64,000 bases of DNA, taken from the NCBI RefSeq assembly GCF_002263495.1, contig NZ_CP022753.1:3224001-3288000 (forward strand). The letters run 5' to 3'. Below, in pieces: positions 1 through 8,589 of this stretch (positions are counted from its first letter, which is position 1; each line of letters begins with the position of its first letter). The notes beneath the pieces were generated by a model, which searched no databases, had not been told where the DNA came from, and saw nothing but the letters and a program-made list of their open reading frames with translations. The translations under genes were made by a program, and so were the position numbers. Origin of the DNA: Nocardiopsis gilva YIM 90087. GTDB lineage: Bacteria; Actinomycetota; Actinomycetes; Streptosporangiales; Streptosporangiaceae.

Positions 1-771
1 CGGCGTGGCGGTTTCGCCAGATGATGTAGCGGCGGACCACGCTGCCTGGCCTGTTGTGGCTGCGGTGGTCGGTGCCGTCCAGCGCGACGTAGCGCAGGGC
101 GGTGAACTGGGCCTCGACGCGGTTCAACCAGGGGCTGTTGGTCGGGGTGGAGGCGAACTCGACGTTGTTGCCCGCGGCCCAGTCGCCGACCTGGGTGTCC
201 TTCTTCGTGGTCGGGTGCGGGGACAAGTTGTCGAGCACGATCGCGATCCGGATCTCGGGGCGGGTAGCGGCTGCGCAGGTAGCGGCAGAACTCCGGGAAC
301 CTCGTGTGGTTCGTCTACGGCTTGATGTGGGCGTAGAGCTTGTCGTTGCCGAGGTCGTGGGCGGCGAACGGGTGCCGGACTCCGTGCGGTCGGGTGTAGA
401 TGTCCCGCCGACGGGGCCTGGGCTCCCGGTCGGAGGCCGTGTGCCGTCCGCTGCGCTCGGCCCGCTGCCGCCCCGGGTGGGGCTTGAGGTTCAGCGGACC
501 GAACTCATTCAGGCAGAAGATGGCCCCAGGCTCCCCGTCCTCTGGGTATGACTGCGCCGTCGGCGTTGACGTTGTGGATCACGTCGCGAACCCGGTCCGG
601 GCTGGTGAACGTCACCTCGGCGATCTTCGCTGCGGGCATCTTCTGCGCGGAGAGCATCACCATATGGGCACGCCGCCAGGTCACCACCGACCCGCTGCCC
701 CTCCGGACGATCCGCAGCAGCCTGCGGCCCTCGTCATTGTCGATCTTCCGAACCTGAACCCTGTCGGCCAC
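1..771 (-). pseudogene. IS630-family transposase remnant, cut by window edge
   Basis: Reading leftward from 771, an 88-residue frame (771-505) starts MADRVQVRKIDNDEGRRL and carries the helix-turn-helix N-terminus of IS630-type transposases (RRAHMVMLSAQ, then IAEVTFTSPDRVRDVI). After a break, other frames continue the DDE half: EFGPLNLKPHPG is visible around 510-470. The catalytic part is spread over shifted frames and runs off position 1. IS630 transposases are about 350 residues, so this copy is frameshifted and incomplete here. Terminal inverted repeats and TA target duplications could not be placed because the left end lies outside the window. Confidence 0.7.
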
Positions 772-842
772 GTCGGCCAGCGTGCGCTGAACGCGCTGAT
801 CGGGCGCGGAACCCGATCAGCGCGTCGCGGACGACAGGGGTA

Positions 843-1586
843 TCAGCTCAGGTGCCGAGTGAAGAACCGCAGCGAGCTGTCGAGTTCGAACATCGGGACC
901 TCCGCGTGCTTGCCGGGGTTGGCGTGCAGCGTCTTCTCGGCTGAGGCGAAGAGGTCGAACAGCGCCAGACTCGCCGCCCGCGGCACCCGCTCGTCGTCCC
1001 ATTGCACCAGGAACTCCACCGGGACGGTGATCTGTGCGGCGGCCTCGGCAGAGGTCTCCGCCCCGTTCAGGCCCAGCACCGCCGCGCGGATGCGGGGCTC
1101 GGCTGCGATGAACGGAATGCCGAGTCCGCAGCCCAACGACATCCCCCAGTAGCCCACCGGGTAGGCGCCGACGTGGTCCAGTTCCTGGACCGCGTCCAAG
1201 ACCGCCCGCCATTCCGGGACGCTCTGGTTGGCGAGGAGGGTGTGGAATTCGGCGAGCACCGGAGCCACGTCCCCGCCGGTCTGCATGCGGTTCCGCATCT
1301 CGCCGATGAGCCGGTTGTGTTCCTTGGTTCGCGGCCGGTCGCCATGGGCGGGCGCGTCGATGGCCGCCACCGCGAAGCCGCACTCGGCCGCGAAGCGGCG
1401 GGCACGCGCCACGATGCCGGGGGCCTTCTTGTGCTGGCCGCCGCCGTGTCCCATCAGGATCAGAGGGCGGGTACCGGCGGTGCCGTCCGGAGTCCACAGC
1501 ACGCCGGGGATCTCACCCAAGGTGAAGGGGAGAGTGAAGAGCTGTTCGATGACGCCGTCGGACGACGTCTGGGAGGTGAAGCGCAA
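843..1586 (-). CDS. alpha/beta hydrolase, dienelactone-hydrolase-like
   Basis: This 247-residue protein has an alpha/beta hydrolase layout. An oxyanion-type GHGGG lies near residue 46 after strand PLILM. A nucleophile elbow GMSLG (Ser150) follows GYW. An acidic WDDERVP stretch and a late His (GKHAEVP) could complete a Ser-Asp-His triad. There is no signal peptide, so it is probably cytoplasmic. The substrate is unknown; esterase or dienelactone-hydrolase-like activity is inferred from fold only. It stands alone between two insertion-sequence remnants. Confidence 0.75.
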   Translation of the reverse strand: MRFTSQTSSDGVIEQLFTLPFTLGEIPGVLWTPDGTAGTRPLILMGHGGGQHKKAPGIVARARRFAAECGFAVAAIDAPAHGDRPRTKEHNRLIGEMRNRMQTGGDVAPVLAEFHTLLANQSVPEWRAVLDAVQELDHVGAYPVGYWGMSLGCGLGIPFIAAEPRIRAAVLGLNGAETSAEAAAQITVPVEFLVQWDDERVPRAASLALFDLFASAEKTLHANPGKHAEVPMFELDSSLRFFTRHLS

Positions 1587-1786
1587 TTGCGTTTCAAGCC
1601 TTTCGGGATGCCTTCTACGGGCACTCCCTAGCCCATGCAGGGGAGGGAGCCCCGACCTGTCACAGCGTTGATCGGTCTCACCTCCTCAGTTCGCAGCAGC
1701 ACTTGGCGACGCTGAACGTACCACAACCGGCTTCACCTGTCCGCGATCTCGCCGGGGCGAACACTGTCTGACGCAGCACTAGATCG

Positions 1787-1984
1787 TTAATGGGAGGCCC
1801 CCGATGCGCTGTGGCGCCTCGCGGGTGACGGTGAACCGCGTATCGGCGGTAGCGATTGACCCACTTCGACGCACACGCCCTCGGGACTCCCATCCCGGTC
1901 GCGACGTGCGCAATCGGTCGGGTACGGCACCGCTCGACAAGCCGCTGTCGTCCTCAACGCTGACCGGGCGTTGGCTTGGGTCAC
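1787..1984 (-). pseudogene. IS481-family transposase N-terminal remnant
   Basis: From 1984 leftward the frame opens MTQANARSAL, a typical IS481 transposase start. After a one-base frame change it continues with RLVERCRTRPIAHVATGMG and then VPRACASKWVNRYRRY, the helix-turn-helix of the same family. Nothing recognisable as the DDE catalytic domain follows. It is therefore a short decayed N-terminal fragment. The rest of the 1587-2213 gap holds no other gene that I can support. Confidence 0.65.
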
Positions 1985-2213
1985 GACTGAAATCAGCTGA
2001 CTACGCCGTCAGACGGGTCATCAACGTCCTGCCCCGCAACACCTAGCAGATTGGCGGGATGATTCTGCCGGGTGACCAGGTGGTCGGGGTATTCAGGCCA
2101 TACCGGGATATGGGCAGGCGGATAAGGGGGATTGTGTCGCTGTCCCGGTAGGCGGAGCGTGCGCTGTGCTGAAAAGTGGCCGATTGGCCACCACAGTCAG
2201 CGTTTGGAGCGAA

Positions 2214-2519
2214 GTGAAGCGTTACGCAGCCGTCCTCGTCATCGCCGCACTCATCCTGGGTGGCGTGGCGTCCCCCGCCCATGCCGCCAAGGGCACCTTC
2301 TCCTACACGGTCGGTTTTCACGAGCCCAACCTCGTCAACCCGCAGAACTACATGTGCCACAAGCTCGCCGAGACTCTTCCCGCCCGCCTGCTGACCAACC
2401 ACACCGATGCCCGTGCGCTGGTCTTCGACGAGTCCGATTGCCATACGTTCGTGTCCGCCCTGGAGCCCGGCGAGACCGGTTCTCCAGTGATGACGGGGCG
2501 CAGCGTGGCGTTCCTCTAG
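2214..2519 (+). CDS. small secreted protein, function unknown
   Basis: I place the start at the GTG at 2214 (GGAG four bases upstream) because the protein then begins with a classic signal peptide: VKRY, a hydrophobic AAVLVIAALILGGVAS stretch and a PAHA cleavage site. An in-frame GTG at 2166 would bury this signal. The mature protein is about 77 residues with two cysteines (MCHKL and SDCHTF), which could form one disulfide. I recognise no family. It is probably exported by Sec. Confidence 0.6.
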   Translation: MKRYAAVLVIAALILGGVASPAHAAKGTFSYTVGFHEPNLVNPQNYMCHKLAETLPARLLTNHTDARALVFDESDCHTFVSALEPGETGSPVMTGRSVAFL

Positions 2520-2570
2520 TGGTCACATGACACGGCCGGGCGGAGCGGAGTCCGGACAAGGGGAGCATGT

Positions 2571-3080
2571 TCAGTCGAGGGCGGGGCCAGCAGTGGGGGA
2601 CATGACGGGGAGCCCCCACCTGGCCTCGGCGATGCGTCGTGCGCACTCGGCCTGGCCCTCGGTGGAAGGCCCCCAGTTCAGGCCGTCCAGGACCGCGTCG
2701 AACGATGCGAGGATCCGTCCGTGGATACGCCCGTTGTCCGGGTCCGGGCGGCGGGGGAGGAGCTCGGTGATGCGCGCGACCATCCGCAACTGGGCATGCG
2801 AACGGTGGTTCGGGTGGAGGACTTCCTGGTATCCGAGGTACACGGGGTCGGCGATCCGCACCTGCACCTCCTCATCGACCTCGCGAACGAGGGTGGCGAC
2901 GCGGTCGGAGTCGTAGAGCTCGGGGGTGCCGCCGGGAAGGCCCCAGTGGCCATCGTCGATCCTGGCCATCACGCGCCCGTGGCCGTCGACGAGCCATCCA
3001 TAGACCTGGGTGATCTCCATACCGTCGGGAACCGCGGCGTCGGCGTACCAGCGGTAGCTGTCCTGAGACGGATACGTCAT
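2571..3080 (-). CDS. Nudix hydrolase
   Basis: This 169-residue protein carries a Nudix box beginning at LPGGTPELYDSD and ending in the metal-binding REVDEEVQV (pattern G-x5-E-x7-RE-x2-EE). Nudix enzymes hydrolyse nucleoside diphosphates linked to another moiety; the substrate here cannot be told. The ATG at 3080 is preferred over a TTG nine bases upstream. The gene ends downstream of the small secreted protein in convergent orientation and follows the siderophore-interacting gene on the same strand with a gap of about 40 bp, so read-through is possible. Confidence 0.85.
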   Translation of the reverse strand: MTYPSQDSYRWYADAAVPDGMEITQVYGWLVDGHGRVMARIDDGHWGLPGGTPELYDSDRVATLVREVDEEVQVRIADPVYLGYQEVLHPNHRSHAQLRMVARITELLPRRPDPDNGRIHGRILASFDAVLDGLNWGPSTEGQAECARRIAEARWGLPVMSPTAGPALD

Positions 3081-3122
3081 GGGGCACAACCCTAAGGGCC
3101 TCAGTGCGCCGCATGATGAGGG

Positions 3123-3878
3123 TCATCCGCCGGACCGGCCCTCGATCCAGTAGAACTGGGTGAAGTGGCGGGAGCGGTCGAGCCCCAGGTCCCCGCGCAG
3201 GACGGGGCGCAGCGTCTTGATCAGTTTCCTTTCCCCGGCGGCCCACGCGTACAGGCCGTCCATCGGGCGGGTCGACGCACGCACGGCGTCGGCCAGTGCG
3301 GCACCGCGCTCCGGGCTGGGGGCGACCCACTGCCAGTCGGTCTGGGCGTCGGAGCCGTTCCGGACGGTGCGCGGGAGGTCCGCGGTGTCGTCGTGGCCGT
3401 CCTCGATCACCACTTGTACCGGGATGTCGGACGGGATCGCGTCAAGCCAGCTGTTGATGGCGGGCAGTGCGGTGATGTCGCCGGCCAGCAGCACCTGTCC
3501 GGTGTCGGGGGGAAGGGCGATCTTCGCCGGGGTGAGCGCGACTTCCAGGACGTCCCCGACGGCGGCCTGTTTCGCCCAGTCGCCCGCGGGGCCGGCGGTG
3601 GTGTGCAGGACGAAGTCCAGCGCGAAGGTTCCTTCGTCGGGCCGGACGTCGACGAGGGTGTAGCCGCGCTGGCTGACGTAGGTGTCGCCTCTGGCGGGGT
3701 TGGGCACCCACAGCCGCAGCCATAGCGTCGGGAACACGTCCAGATCGCTGACGAAGTCCGGCGCGGAGAAGGTGATCCGCCGATACCAGGGCGTGAAGTC
3801 GCGTACTGCGGTCACGGTGACGGGGTGGTTGGTCACGCCCATGACGCGCAGCACTCCGCGCTGCCAGTTCGCTGCCAT
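3123..3878 (-). CDS. siderophore-interacting protein (FAD/NAD(P)H ferric-siderophore reductase)
   Basis: This 251-residue SIP-family flavoprotein would release iron from ferric siderophores in the cytoplasm by reduction. Visible features are the FAD-binding barrel (WYRRITFSAPDF, then the RGYTLVDVRP flavin contact where other members have R-x-Y-T/S), the LLAGDITALPAI nucleotide-domain strand and the C-terminal FTQFYWIEGRSGG. The ATG at 3878 has AAAGGAG eight bases upstream and is chosen over a longer frame to 3977. A strong iron box lies about 100 bp upstream, so IdeR/DmdR control is likely. Confidence 0.9.
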   Translation of the reverse strand: MAANWQRGVLRVMGVTNHPVTVTAVRDFTPWYRRITFSAPDFVSDLDVFPTLWLRLWVPNPARGDTYVSQRGYTLVDVRPDEGTFALDFVLHTTAGPAGDWAKQAAVGDVLEVALTPAKIALPPDTGQVLLAGDITALPAINSWLDAIPSDIPVQVVIEDGHDDTADLPRTVRNGSDAQTDWQWVAPSPERGAALADAVRASTRPMDGLYAWAAGERKLIKTLRPVLRGDLGLDRSRHFTQFYWIEGRSGG

Positions 3879-3977
3879 CAGCGGCTCCTTTGCTCGTTTC
3901 CGGTCGCTGCGAGCCGGGCGGCGTTTCCGATGGTCCGTGCGTGCGCTCGAACCGCACGCACGGAAGCCATTGGTCAA

Positions 3978-3996
3978 TTAGGTGAGCCTATCCTAA
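3978..3996. promoter_or_regulatory. IdeR/DmdR-type iron box
   Basis: The 19-mer TTAGGTGAGCCTATCCTAA matches the known actinobacterial iron-box consensus TTAGGTTAGSCTAACCTAA at nearly every position and is palindromic at its ends. It sits 100 bp upstream of the siderophore-interacting protein gene on the minus strand and overlaps the 3' end of the MFS gene. Confidence 0.85.
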
Positions 3997-4947
3997 TTTT
4001 TCGTCAAGTGGGGCGGTCGTAGTCGTATCGGTCGGCGCAGGGGGAACGGTCTGAGGGACGTCGGCGGGCGAGAGGGCTGAGGGCCAGCCCCACGGCGACC
4101 GACACCGTCGGGGTCGGCGACGATCACGGCGCCGCCGAAAGCGCCGCCGAGAGCTGCCCCGACGTATACCGAGCTGCTGTGGACCGCCAACGCCTGCGTC
4201 GCGACGCGCTCGCCCGCGCGGACGAGCATCAGGGCTTGCAGGCTGGGCGGTACCGCCCACGCAGAGGCGGACCAGCAGGCCAGCAGTGCTGCTGCGAGGG
4301 CGACCGGTACCGGTTTGAGTATCCAGAGCATTGCGAAGGCGGTCATCGCCGCGCAGAACAGCGCCCCGGCGGCGACGAACGCGCGCATGGGGCCCAGGCG
4401 GTCGACCAGTCGCCCGGCGGCCCGCGTGCCCAGGACACCGACGATCCCCGAGAGCGCCAGCAGACCGGCCAGCAGGAGGGAGCCGAGGCCGAGCAGGCCG
4501 CCGAACGCGAACGTCGCCTCCCGTCCCAGGGAGGCTCCGATCCGGGTCCCGGCCGGGACGCCGATGAGGATGGCGCCGGTCAGCCCCGTCATGACCGTGG
4601 CCAGGTACCGACCCTTGCGTTCGGTGGGAGCTTCGGTGCTGGCCGCCGCCAGGGCTGTCGGCAGGACGACGGCGGCTGACAGCGCCGCGACGACCCGCAG
4701 GGCCATGAGCAGGCCGTAGTCGTCGACGAGCAGCACGGCGAAGTTCGCGGCGGCGAAAGCCGTGAGGGCGCAGAACAGCGCCGACCGGCGCGGTGAGGGC
4801 GTAGATCAGGGAGTAGGCGGTCACGAGCTGCCCGGCCGCGGCCTCCGATACGCCGACGTCAGAGGCGATGGCGGGGCGAACGCCGATGATGATGAAGTCG
4901 TCGGTCTGGACCGCGAACGCGGCGAGCGTCACCGCGGCGAGCCACAT
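3993..4947 (-). pseudogene. MFS transporter with internal frameshift(s)
   Basis: A major facilitator protein is readable in pieces. The N-terminus (from ATG 4947) reads MWLAAVTLAAFAVQTDDFII, then QLVTAYSLIYALTAPVGAVL, in one frame. From about 4795 the protein continues in another frame (LLVDDYGLLMALRVVAALSAAVVLPTALA, then RLVDRLGPMRAF). Near 4110 the hydrophobic pattern is lost (VIVADPDGVGRRG), suggesting a second shift. A whole gene would encode about 320 or more residues, shorter than the usual 400, so the 3' end may also be damaged. Whether this is decay or sequencing error in G/C runs cannot be decided here. A TetR gene is divergent, a classical drug-efflux arrangement. Confidence 0.7.
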
Positions 4948-4979
4948 AGGGGGTTGCTGGAGAGTTCTTCGCGTGCGGT

Positions 4980-5001
4980 AAGGGTAACAAATGTTTCCCT
5001 T
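4980..5001. promoter_or_regulatory. 22-bp TetR operator palindrome
   Basis: The interval reads AAGGG at its left end and CCCTT at its right end, with inner half-sites AACA and TGTT. Only one symmetric pair besides the centre is mismatched. It lies between the divergent MFS and TetR genes, where TetR regulators normally bind their own operator. Confidence 0.7.
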
Positions 5002-5042
5002 GTGAGTGTGCCAGAGTTGAGGACCGGGAGGTGACGCGCCAC

Positions 5043-5630
5043 ATGCCCAGAACCGCCGACCCCCGGCGCCGCCTTGAGGTCGTCGACGGCGTGATCGAAC
5101 AGCTCGCGCGTACGGGTATCTCCGACTTCTCGCTGCGCACGCTCGCGCAGGGGCTCGGACACAGCACCCGCGTCCTGACCCACCACTTCGCCGACAAGAA
5201 GGCCCTGCTGGAGGCGGTCCTGCAGCGGTTGGACCAGCGCCAGCACGAGGAGCTGCGCTCCACACCGGGCTGGGACGACCCCTCCGTGCCCGTGGGCTCC
5301 ATCGTCCGAGCCGCCTGGAAACGCAACCTCGGGCCCGACGAACTGGCCATGACCCGGCTCATCCGCGAGATCGAGGGCTTGGCCGCCGCCGGGCGCCTCC
5401 CCCTGCACGTCCCGGGCTTCGTCCGCGGGCGCGCCGACTTCGTCGCCTCCTGCCTGGTCACCCGAGGCCTGAGCCGCGACGACGCCATCACCAAGGCGAC
5501 CGTGCTCAACGCCGCTTTCGGCAGCCTCGAAGGGGACTACCTCATCACCGGCGACGAGGAACGGGTCGAGCGCGCCCTCGACGCCCTGTGCTCCTGGATC
5601 GACGCCTGCGTGGCCGCCGGGCAGAGTTGA
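5043..5630 (+). CDS. TetR-family transcriptional regulator
   Basis: This 195-residue protein has a TetR N-terminal DNA-binding domain (GISDFSLRTLAQGLGHS, then VLTHHFADKKALLEAV) and a helical ligand-binding domain. The ATG at 5043 is preferred because GGGAGG at 5026-5031 then has a normal spacing; a GTG at 5031 would touch it. It is divergent from the MFS gene and probably represses it and itself through the palindrome at 4980-5001. The ligand is unknown. Confidence 0.85.
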   Translation: MPRTADPRRRLEVVDGVIEQLARTGISDFSLRTLAQGLGHSTRVLTHHFADKKALLEAVLQRLDQRQHEELRSTPGWDDPSVPVGSIVRAAWKRNLGPDELAMTRLIREIEGLAAAGRLPLHVPGFVRGRADFVASCLVTRGLSRDDAITKATVLNAAFGSLEGDYLITGDEERVERALDALCSWIDACVAAGQS

Positions 5631-5707
5631 GAGACGGCCACAGCCGCCGGGTTCACCAGGACGTGTTTCTACGGCGTACCGTCCTGGCCTGCGACCCATG
5701 AGACGAC

Positions 5708-5739
5708 GAGAGGGCGCGCCGATCTCGGCGCGCCCTCTC
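5708..5739. terminator. hairpin with 13-bp perfect stem
   Basis: GAGAGGGCGCGCC pairs perfectly with GGCGCGCCCTCTC around a six-base loop, between the convergent TetR and aminotransferase genes. No U-tract follows on either strand, as is common in actinobacteria. It probably serves both genes. Confidence 0.7.
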
Positions 5740-5773
5740 CGTGTCGCTCGTGCCGCTCTCGCGGTAGGCCCGC

Positions 5774-6877
5774 CTAGTGCTCCAGCACCCGCCGCAGGGC
5801 GGCCAGTACCAGTTCGGCGCGGTCGAGGCGGGCGTTGTGGCCCATCAACCCGATCCTCCAGATCGAGGAGGCGAGTTCGCCCACGCCTGCCCCGATCTCG
5901 ATGTCGTATTCGTTCAGCAGGCGTTCGCGGACCTTGGCCGAGTCCACGCCCTCCGGGACACGAACCGACGTCAGCTGGGGGAGGCGGTGGCCTTCCCTGG
6001 CGAACAGCTCCAGGCCCATCTCCTGCAGGCCCTCCTGGAGGCGGGTACCCGCCGCGCGGTGCCGATCGGTGATGGCGTCCAGCCCCTCGGCCTGGATGCG
6101 CTCGAGCGCGGCGTCCAGCGAGGCGATCATCGCGGTCGGGGCCGTGTGGTGATAGACGCGGCCGCCGCTGCCCGGGGTGCCGTGGACATAGGCGCCCAGC
6201 AGGCTGAGGTCCAGATACCAGACCGGAGGAACCTCCACCCGGCGCTCCCAGGCACGCTCGGAGAAGGTGAAGGGGGCGAGACCGGGCGCGACGCCGAGGC
6301 ACTTCTGCGTTCCGGAGTAGGCGATGTCCACGCCCCACTCGTCGATGGCGACCGGGATACCGGCCAGTGAGGTGACGCAGTCGGCCAGCAGCAGCGTCTC
6401 CGGCGACCGCGCCCGAAGGGCCGCGCCCAAAGCCGCGATGTCGCTCTCGACACCGGTGGAGGTCTCGGCGTGTACCGCCGCGACGATCGCCGGAGCGGGG
6501 TGCGCGGCCAGCACACGCTCGACGTCGACCGGTTCGCCCCACGTGTGGTCGATACGGATGACCTCGGCACCGTAGCGGGAGGCGACCTCGCACATGCGGA
6601 CGCCGAACACGCCGTTGACCGCGACCACGACGACATCGCCGGGCCGGACGGTGTTGGCGAAGGCGGCCTCCATGCCGATCGAACCGGTCCCCGACAGCGG
6701 GAGCGTCACCGGGTTGGTCGTACCCCATGTCGCGCGCAGGCGGTCGCACGTCCGGTCCAAGAGCTTGATGAACTCCGGATCCAGGTGCCCCAGCAGGGGT
6801 GCGGCCAGCCCGGCCGTCGCCTCGGGGTAGGGATTGCTCGGTCCAGGTCCCAGGAGGATGCGCTCGCTCAAAGCCAT
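5774..6877 (-). CDS. PLP-dependent class V aminotransferase (serine-pyruvate / alanine-glyoxylate type)
   Basis: The 367-residue enzyme belongs to PLP fold type I class V. LLGPGPSNP at the N-terminus is typical of the alanine-glyoxylate/serine-pyruvate group. Asp166 (LLLAD) and Lys192 (SGTQKCLG, Schiff-base lysine) are in place, and the C-terminal domain ends with WRIGLMGHNA. It would transfer the amino group of serine or alanine to glyoxylate or pyruvate in the cytoplasm. The ATG at 6877 fits the family start; the longer open frame upstream is not part of the protein. Confidence 0.9.
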   Translation of the reverse strand: MALSERILLGPGPSNPYPEATAGLAAPLLGHLDPEFIKLLDRTCDRLRATWGTTNPVTLPLSGTGSIGMEAAFANTVRPGDVVVVAVNGVFGVRMCEVASRYGAEVIRIDHTWGEPVDVERVLAAHPAPAIVAAVHAETSTGVESDIAALGAALRARSPETLLLADCVTSLAGIPVAIDEWGVDIAYSGTQKCLGVAPGLAPFTFSERAWERRVEVPPVWYLDLSLLGAYVHGTPGSGGRVYHHTAPTAMIASLDAALERIQAEGLDAITDRHRAAGTRLQEGLQEMGLELFAREGHRLPQLTSVRVPEGVDSAKVRERLLNEYDIEIGAGVGELASSIWRIGLMGHNARLDRAELVLAALRRVLEH

Positions 6878-7054
6878 GCGGATCACTCTAAAGGCGGCCG
6901 GCTTTCCGCTGATCACCGCCCCTGTCTTCACGGGAAGGACGAGGCACCGAGCGGAGAGTGACCGCGTCTGAACTGGGGTGGTAGCAGGACGTATCGTGCA
7001 TTCTGACCGTTTGAGGAATGGGCGGACCGCAGCGACAGTGGTGGAGGGTGACGC

Positions 7055-7690
7055 GTGGACACATCGCGCAGCGGGCAGAGCGGGCCGTGCGCAACCCGCG
7101 AGAGGGACCGGAGCACCAGGGGAGTGGTCGATGGCCGTCCGGGCGGGGCGCCCGACGGGATCACGGTGCGCCCCGTTCTGATCACCGACCCCCTGGCCGC
7201 GCCCATGATCGCCGAACTCACCGCCGAATACTGCCGCCGCTACGGCGAGGAGAACGGCCGCAACGAGATGAACTCCATCCCCGACTCCGACTTCGCCCCT
7301 CCCCACGGCGGCGTCCTGCTCCTGGAGGAAGACGGCGAGATCATCGCCGGTGGGGCGTTCCGCCGCTGGGAGCACGACCTGCCGGGAGCCAGGGCCACCA
7401 GTGCCGGAACGGGCGCAACGGTCGAGTTCAAACGCGTGTGGACCGCCAGCGCCCACCGGCGCCGCGGCCTTGCCCGCCGCGTCATGGCCGAGCTGGAGGC
7501 GGCGGCCCGGCGCACCGGATACCGCACCGCGTTCCTCATCACCGGCCCGGCCCAGCCCGAAGCGATCGCGCTCTACACCCGACTCGGCTACACGCGGCTC
7601 GACCCCGCCGACACCCCGGGCGTCATCTACCCCGACTGCGTCCCGTTCATCAGGTCGCTGGTGGAGGACGGCGAAGAGGCTGCCCCGTAA
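7055..7690 (+). CDS. GNAT-family N-acetyltransferase
   Basis: This 211-residue protein contains a GNAT acetyl-CoA fold. The central strand VEFKRVWTAS is followed by the pyrophosphate loop AHRRRGLARRVM, and the late AIALYTRLGYTRL is the typical C-terminal motif. GGAGGG six bases upstream supports the GTG at 7055. The first 35 residues are poorly structured, so a later start is possible. The acceptor is unknown. The gene ends about 65 bp before the disrupted membrane-protein gene on the other strand. Confidence 0.85.
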   Translation: MDTSRSGQSGPCATRERDRSTRGVVDGRPGGAPDGITVRPVLITDPLAAPMIAELTAEYCRRYGEENGRNEMNSIPDSDFAPPHGGVLLLEEDGEIIAGGAFRRWEHDLPGARATSAGTGATVEFKRVWTASAHRRRGLARRVMAELEAAARRTGYRTAFLITGPAQPEAIALYTRLGYTRLDPADTPGVIYPDCVPFIRSLVEDGEEAAP

Positions 7691-7755
7691 CCCGACAGGG
7701 GCACAAAGTGTCCTGGTTGTTGGGGTCAGTGCCCGAGGCCGCTCAGGTAGAGGAC

Positions 7756-8349
7756 CTACAGCGCCGCGTAGGGGACGAGCAGCAGGGCGGTCGCGCCCAG
7801 CCGGGACAGAAGTCGACCGGGTCTCCTTCGAGGATGCCTCCGGCTTGGGCCGGGGAGGAATCGAACCCCTGCGTAGCAGGGCAAGTACGGGGTTTCGCCC
7901 CTAGGGCGAAAGACCGCCCACGTGATCGGGTAATCGGCTAAGGTGTACCGCGTGCGTTGCGAGAACCAAGCGCGTACACCGTGCTGGTCGAGAACCAAGA
8001 CGGCACAGAACCACCCAGCTTTGCCGTACCAAACCGGGCAGGTTCCGTCCCGGCTGGTGGTGAGGGAGTAGGACCTTTCAGGTCGCTGGCCTGCGGGGCT
8101 TCCTGAGCCAGGAATCCCCCTGCTTTAGCCGGGGGAGGGTTCAAAATTCGTCGGCCGGGCGGCGAGGTCGCCCGGACGGCAGTCCATCGGCAGATACTCG
8201 GTGAGCAGCCACTGGGCGCTGTACAACGGGACGAGTGCGAAGACGCCGAGCAGCAGGTTGAGCACCACGGAGGCCACCAGCGTCCATCGTGGACGGCCCC
8301 CGTTCCCCGCCGTCCGGTCGGGTGCCTGGGCGGTGGGGTCCGTTGCCAT
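7756..8349 (-). pseudogene. small membrane protein gene interrupted by a mobile element
   Basis: From ATG 8349 the frame encodes MATDPTAQAPDRTAGNGG, a membrane helix (WTLVASVVLNLLLGVFALVPLYS), then LPMDCRPGDLAARPTN before running into the element at 7818-8144. Removing exactly those 327 bases joins PTN in frame to CRLLSRLGATALLLVPYAAL and a stop at 7756, giving an 88-residue protein with a second hydrophobic segment. The gene is therefore a target of the insertion. Its function is unknown. Confidence 0.6.
7818..8144 (+). mobile_element. non-autonomous IS200/IS605-like element, copy 1 (327 bp)
   Basis: This block is repeated at 38956-39253 with about 90% identity by eye. It begins CGGGTCTCCTTCGAGGATG and ends at TCAA, with a GC hairpin near each end: GGCTTGGGCC within CCTCC/GGAGG on the left, and CCCCC-TGCTTTAGCC-GGGGG just before the right terminus. 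The right end resembles the 3' ends of actinobacterial TnpB elements, where the guide RNA lies. No transposase frame is present. Copy 1 contains 29 extra bases, a partial duplication ending in GAGAACCAAG. Confidence 0.6.
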
Positions 8350-8589
8350 ACTGGGGCCGCTCCGATTCTGTGCCTCGGTCGAGGGTGATGACCGGACATC
8401 GTACGCAGAGCCGCTTCCACTCGTTCAAGCGGAGCCGCTTCCGAGTTGTCGACCGCTGTCGGCGCCGTGGCCGCTGCGTCCACAGGGACGGCGCACTTTG
8501 GCGATGCGTCGACCCGACCCTCGTACGATGATGGGGTGAGCCGTCACAAGCGGCTTCCAGTACACGCACTCGACGAGGAGGGCCCTACC

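Noticed and set aside
4929-6749. Very long open frame on the minus strand (606 codons)
   Set aside because: It is antisense to TetR and a frame shadow of the aminotransferase gene, made of Arg/Pro/Gly-rich sequence without domains.
7818-8144. Possible tRNA or riboswitch because of hairpins and a GAATCGAACCCCTGCG string that looks like a tRNA 3' half
   Set aside because: No cloverleaf can be built, and the whole block is repeated at 39 kb as a mobile element.
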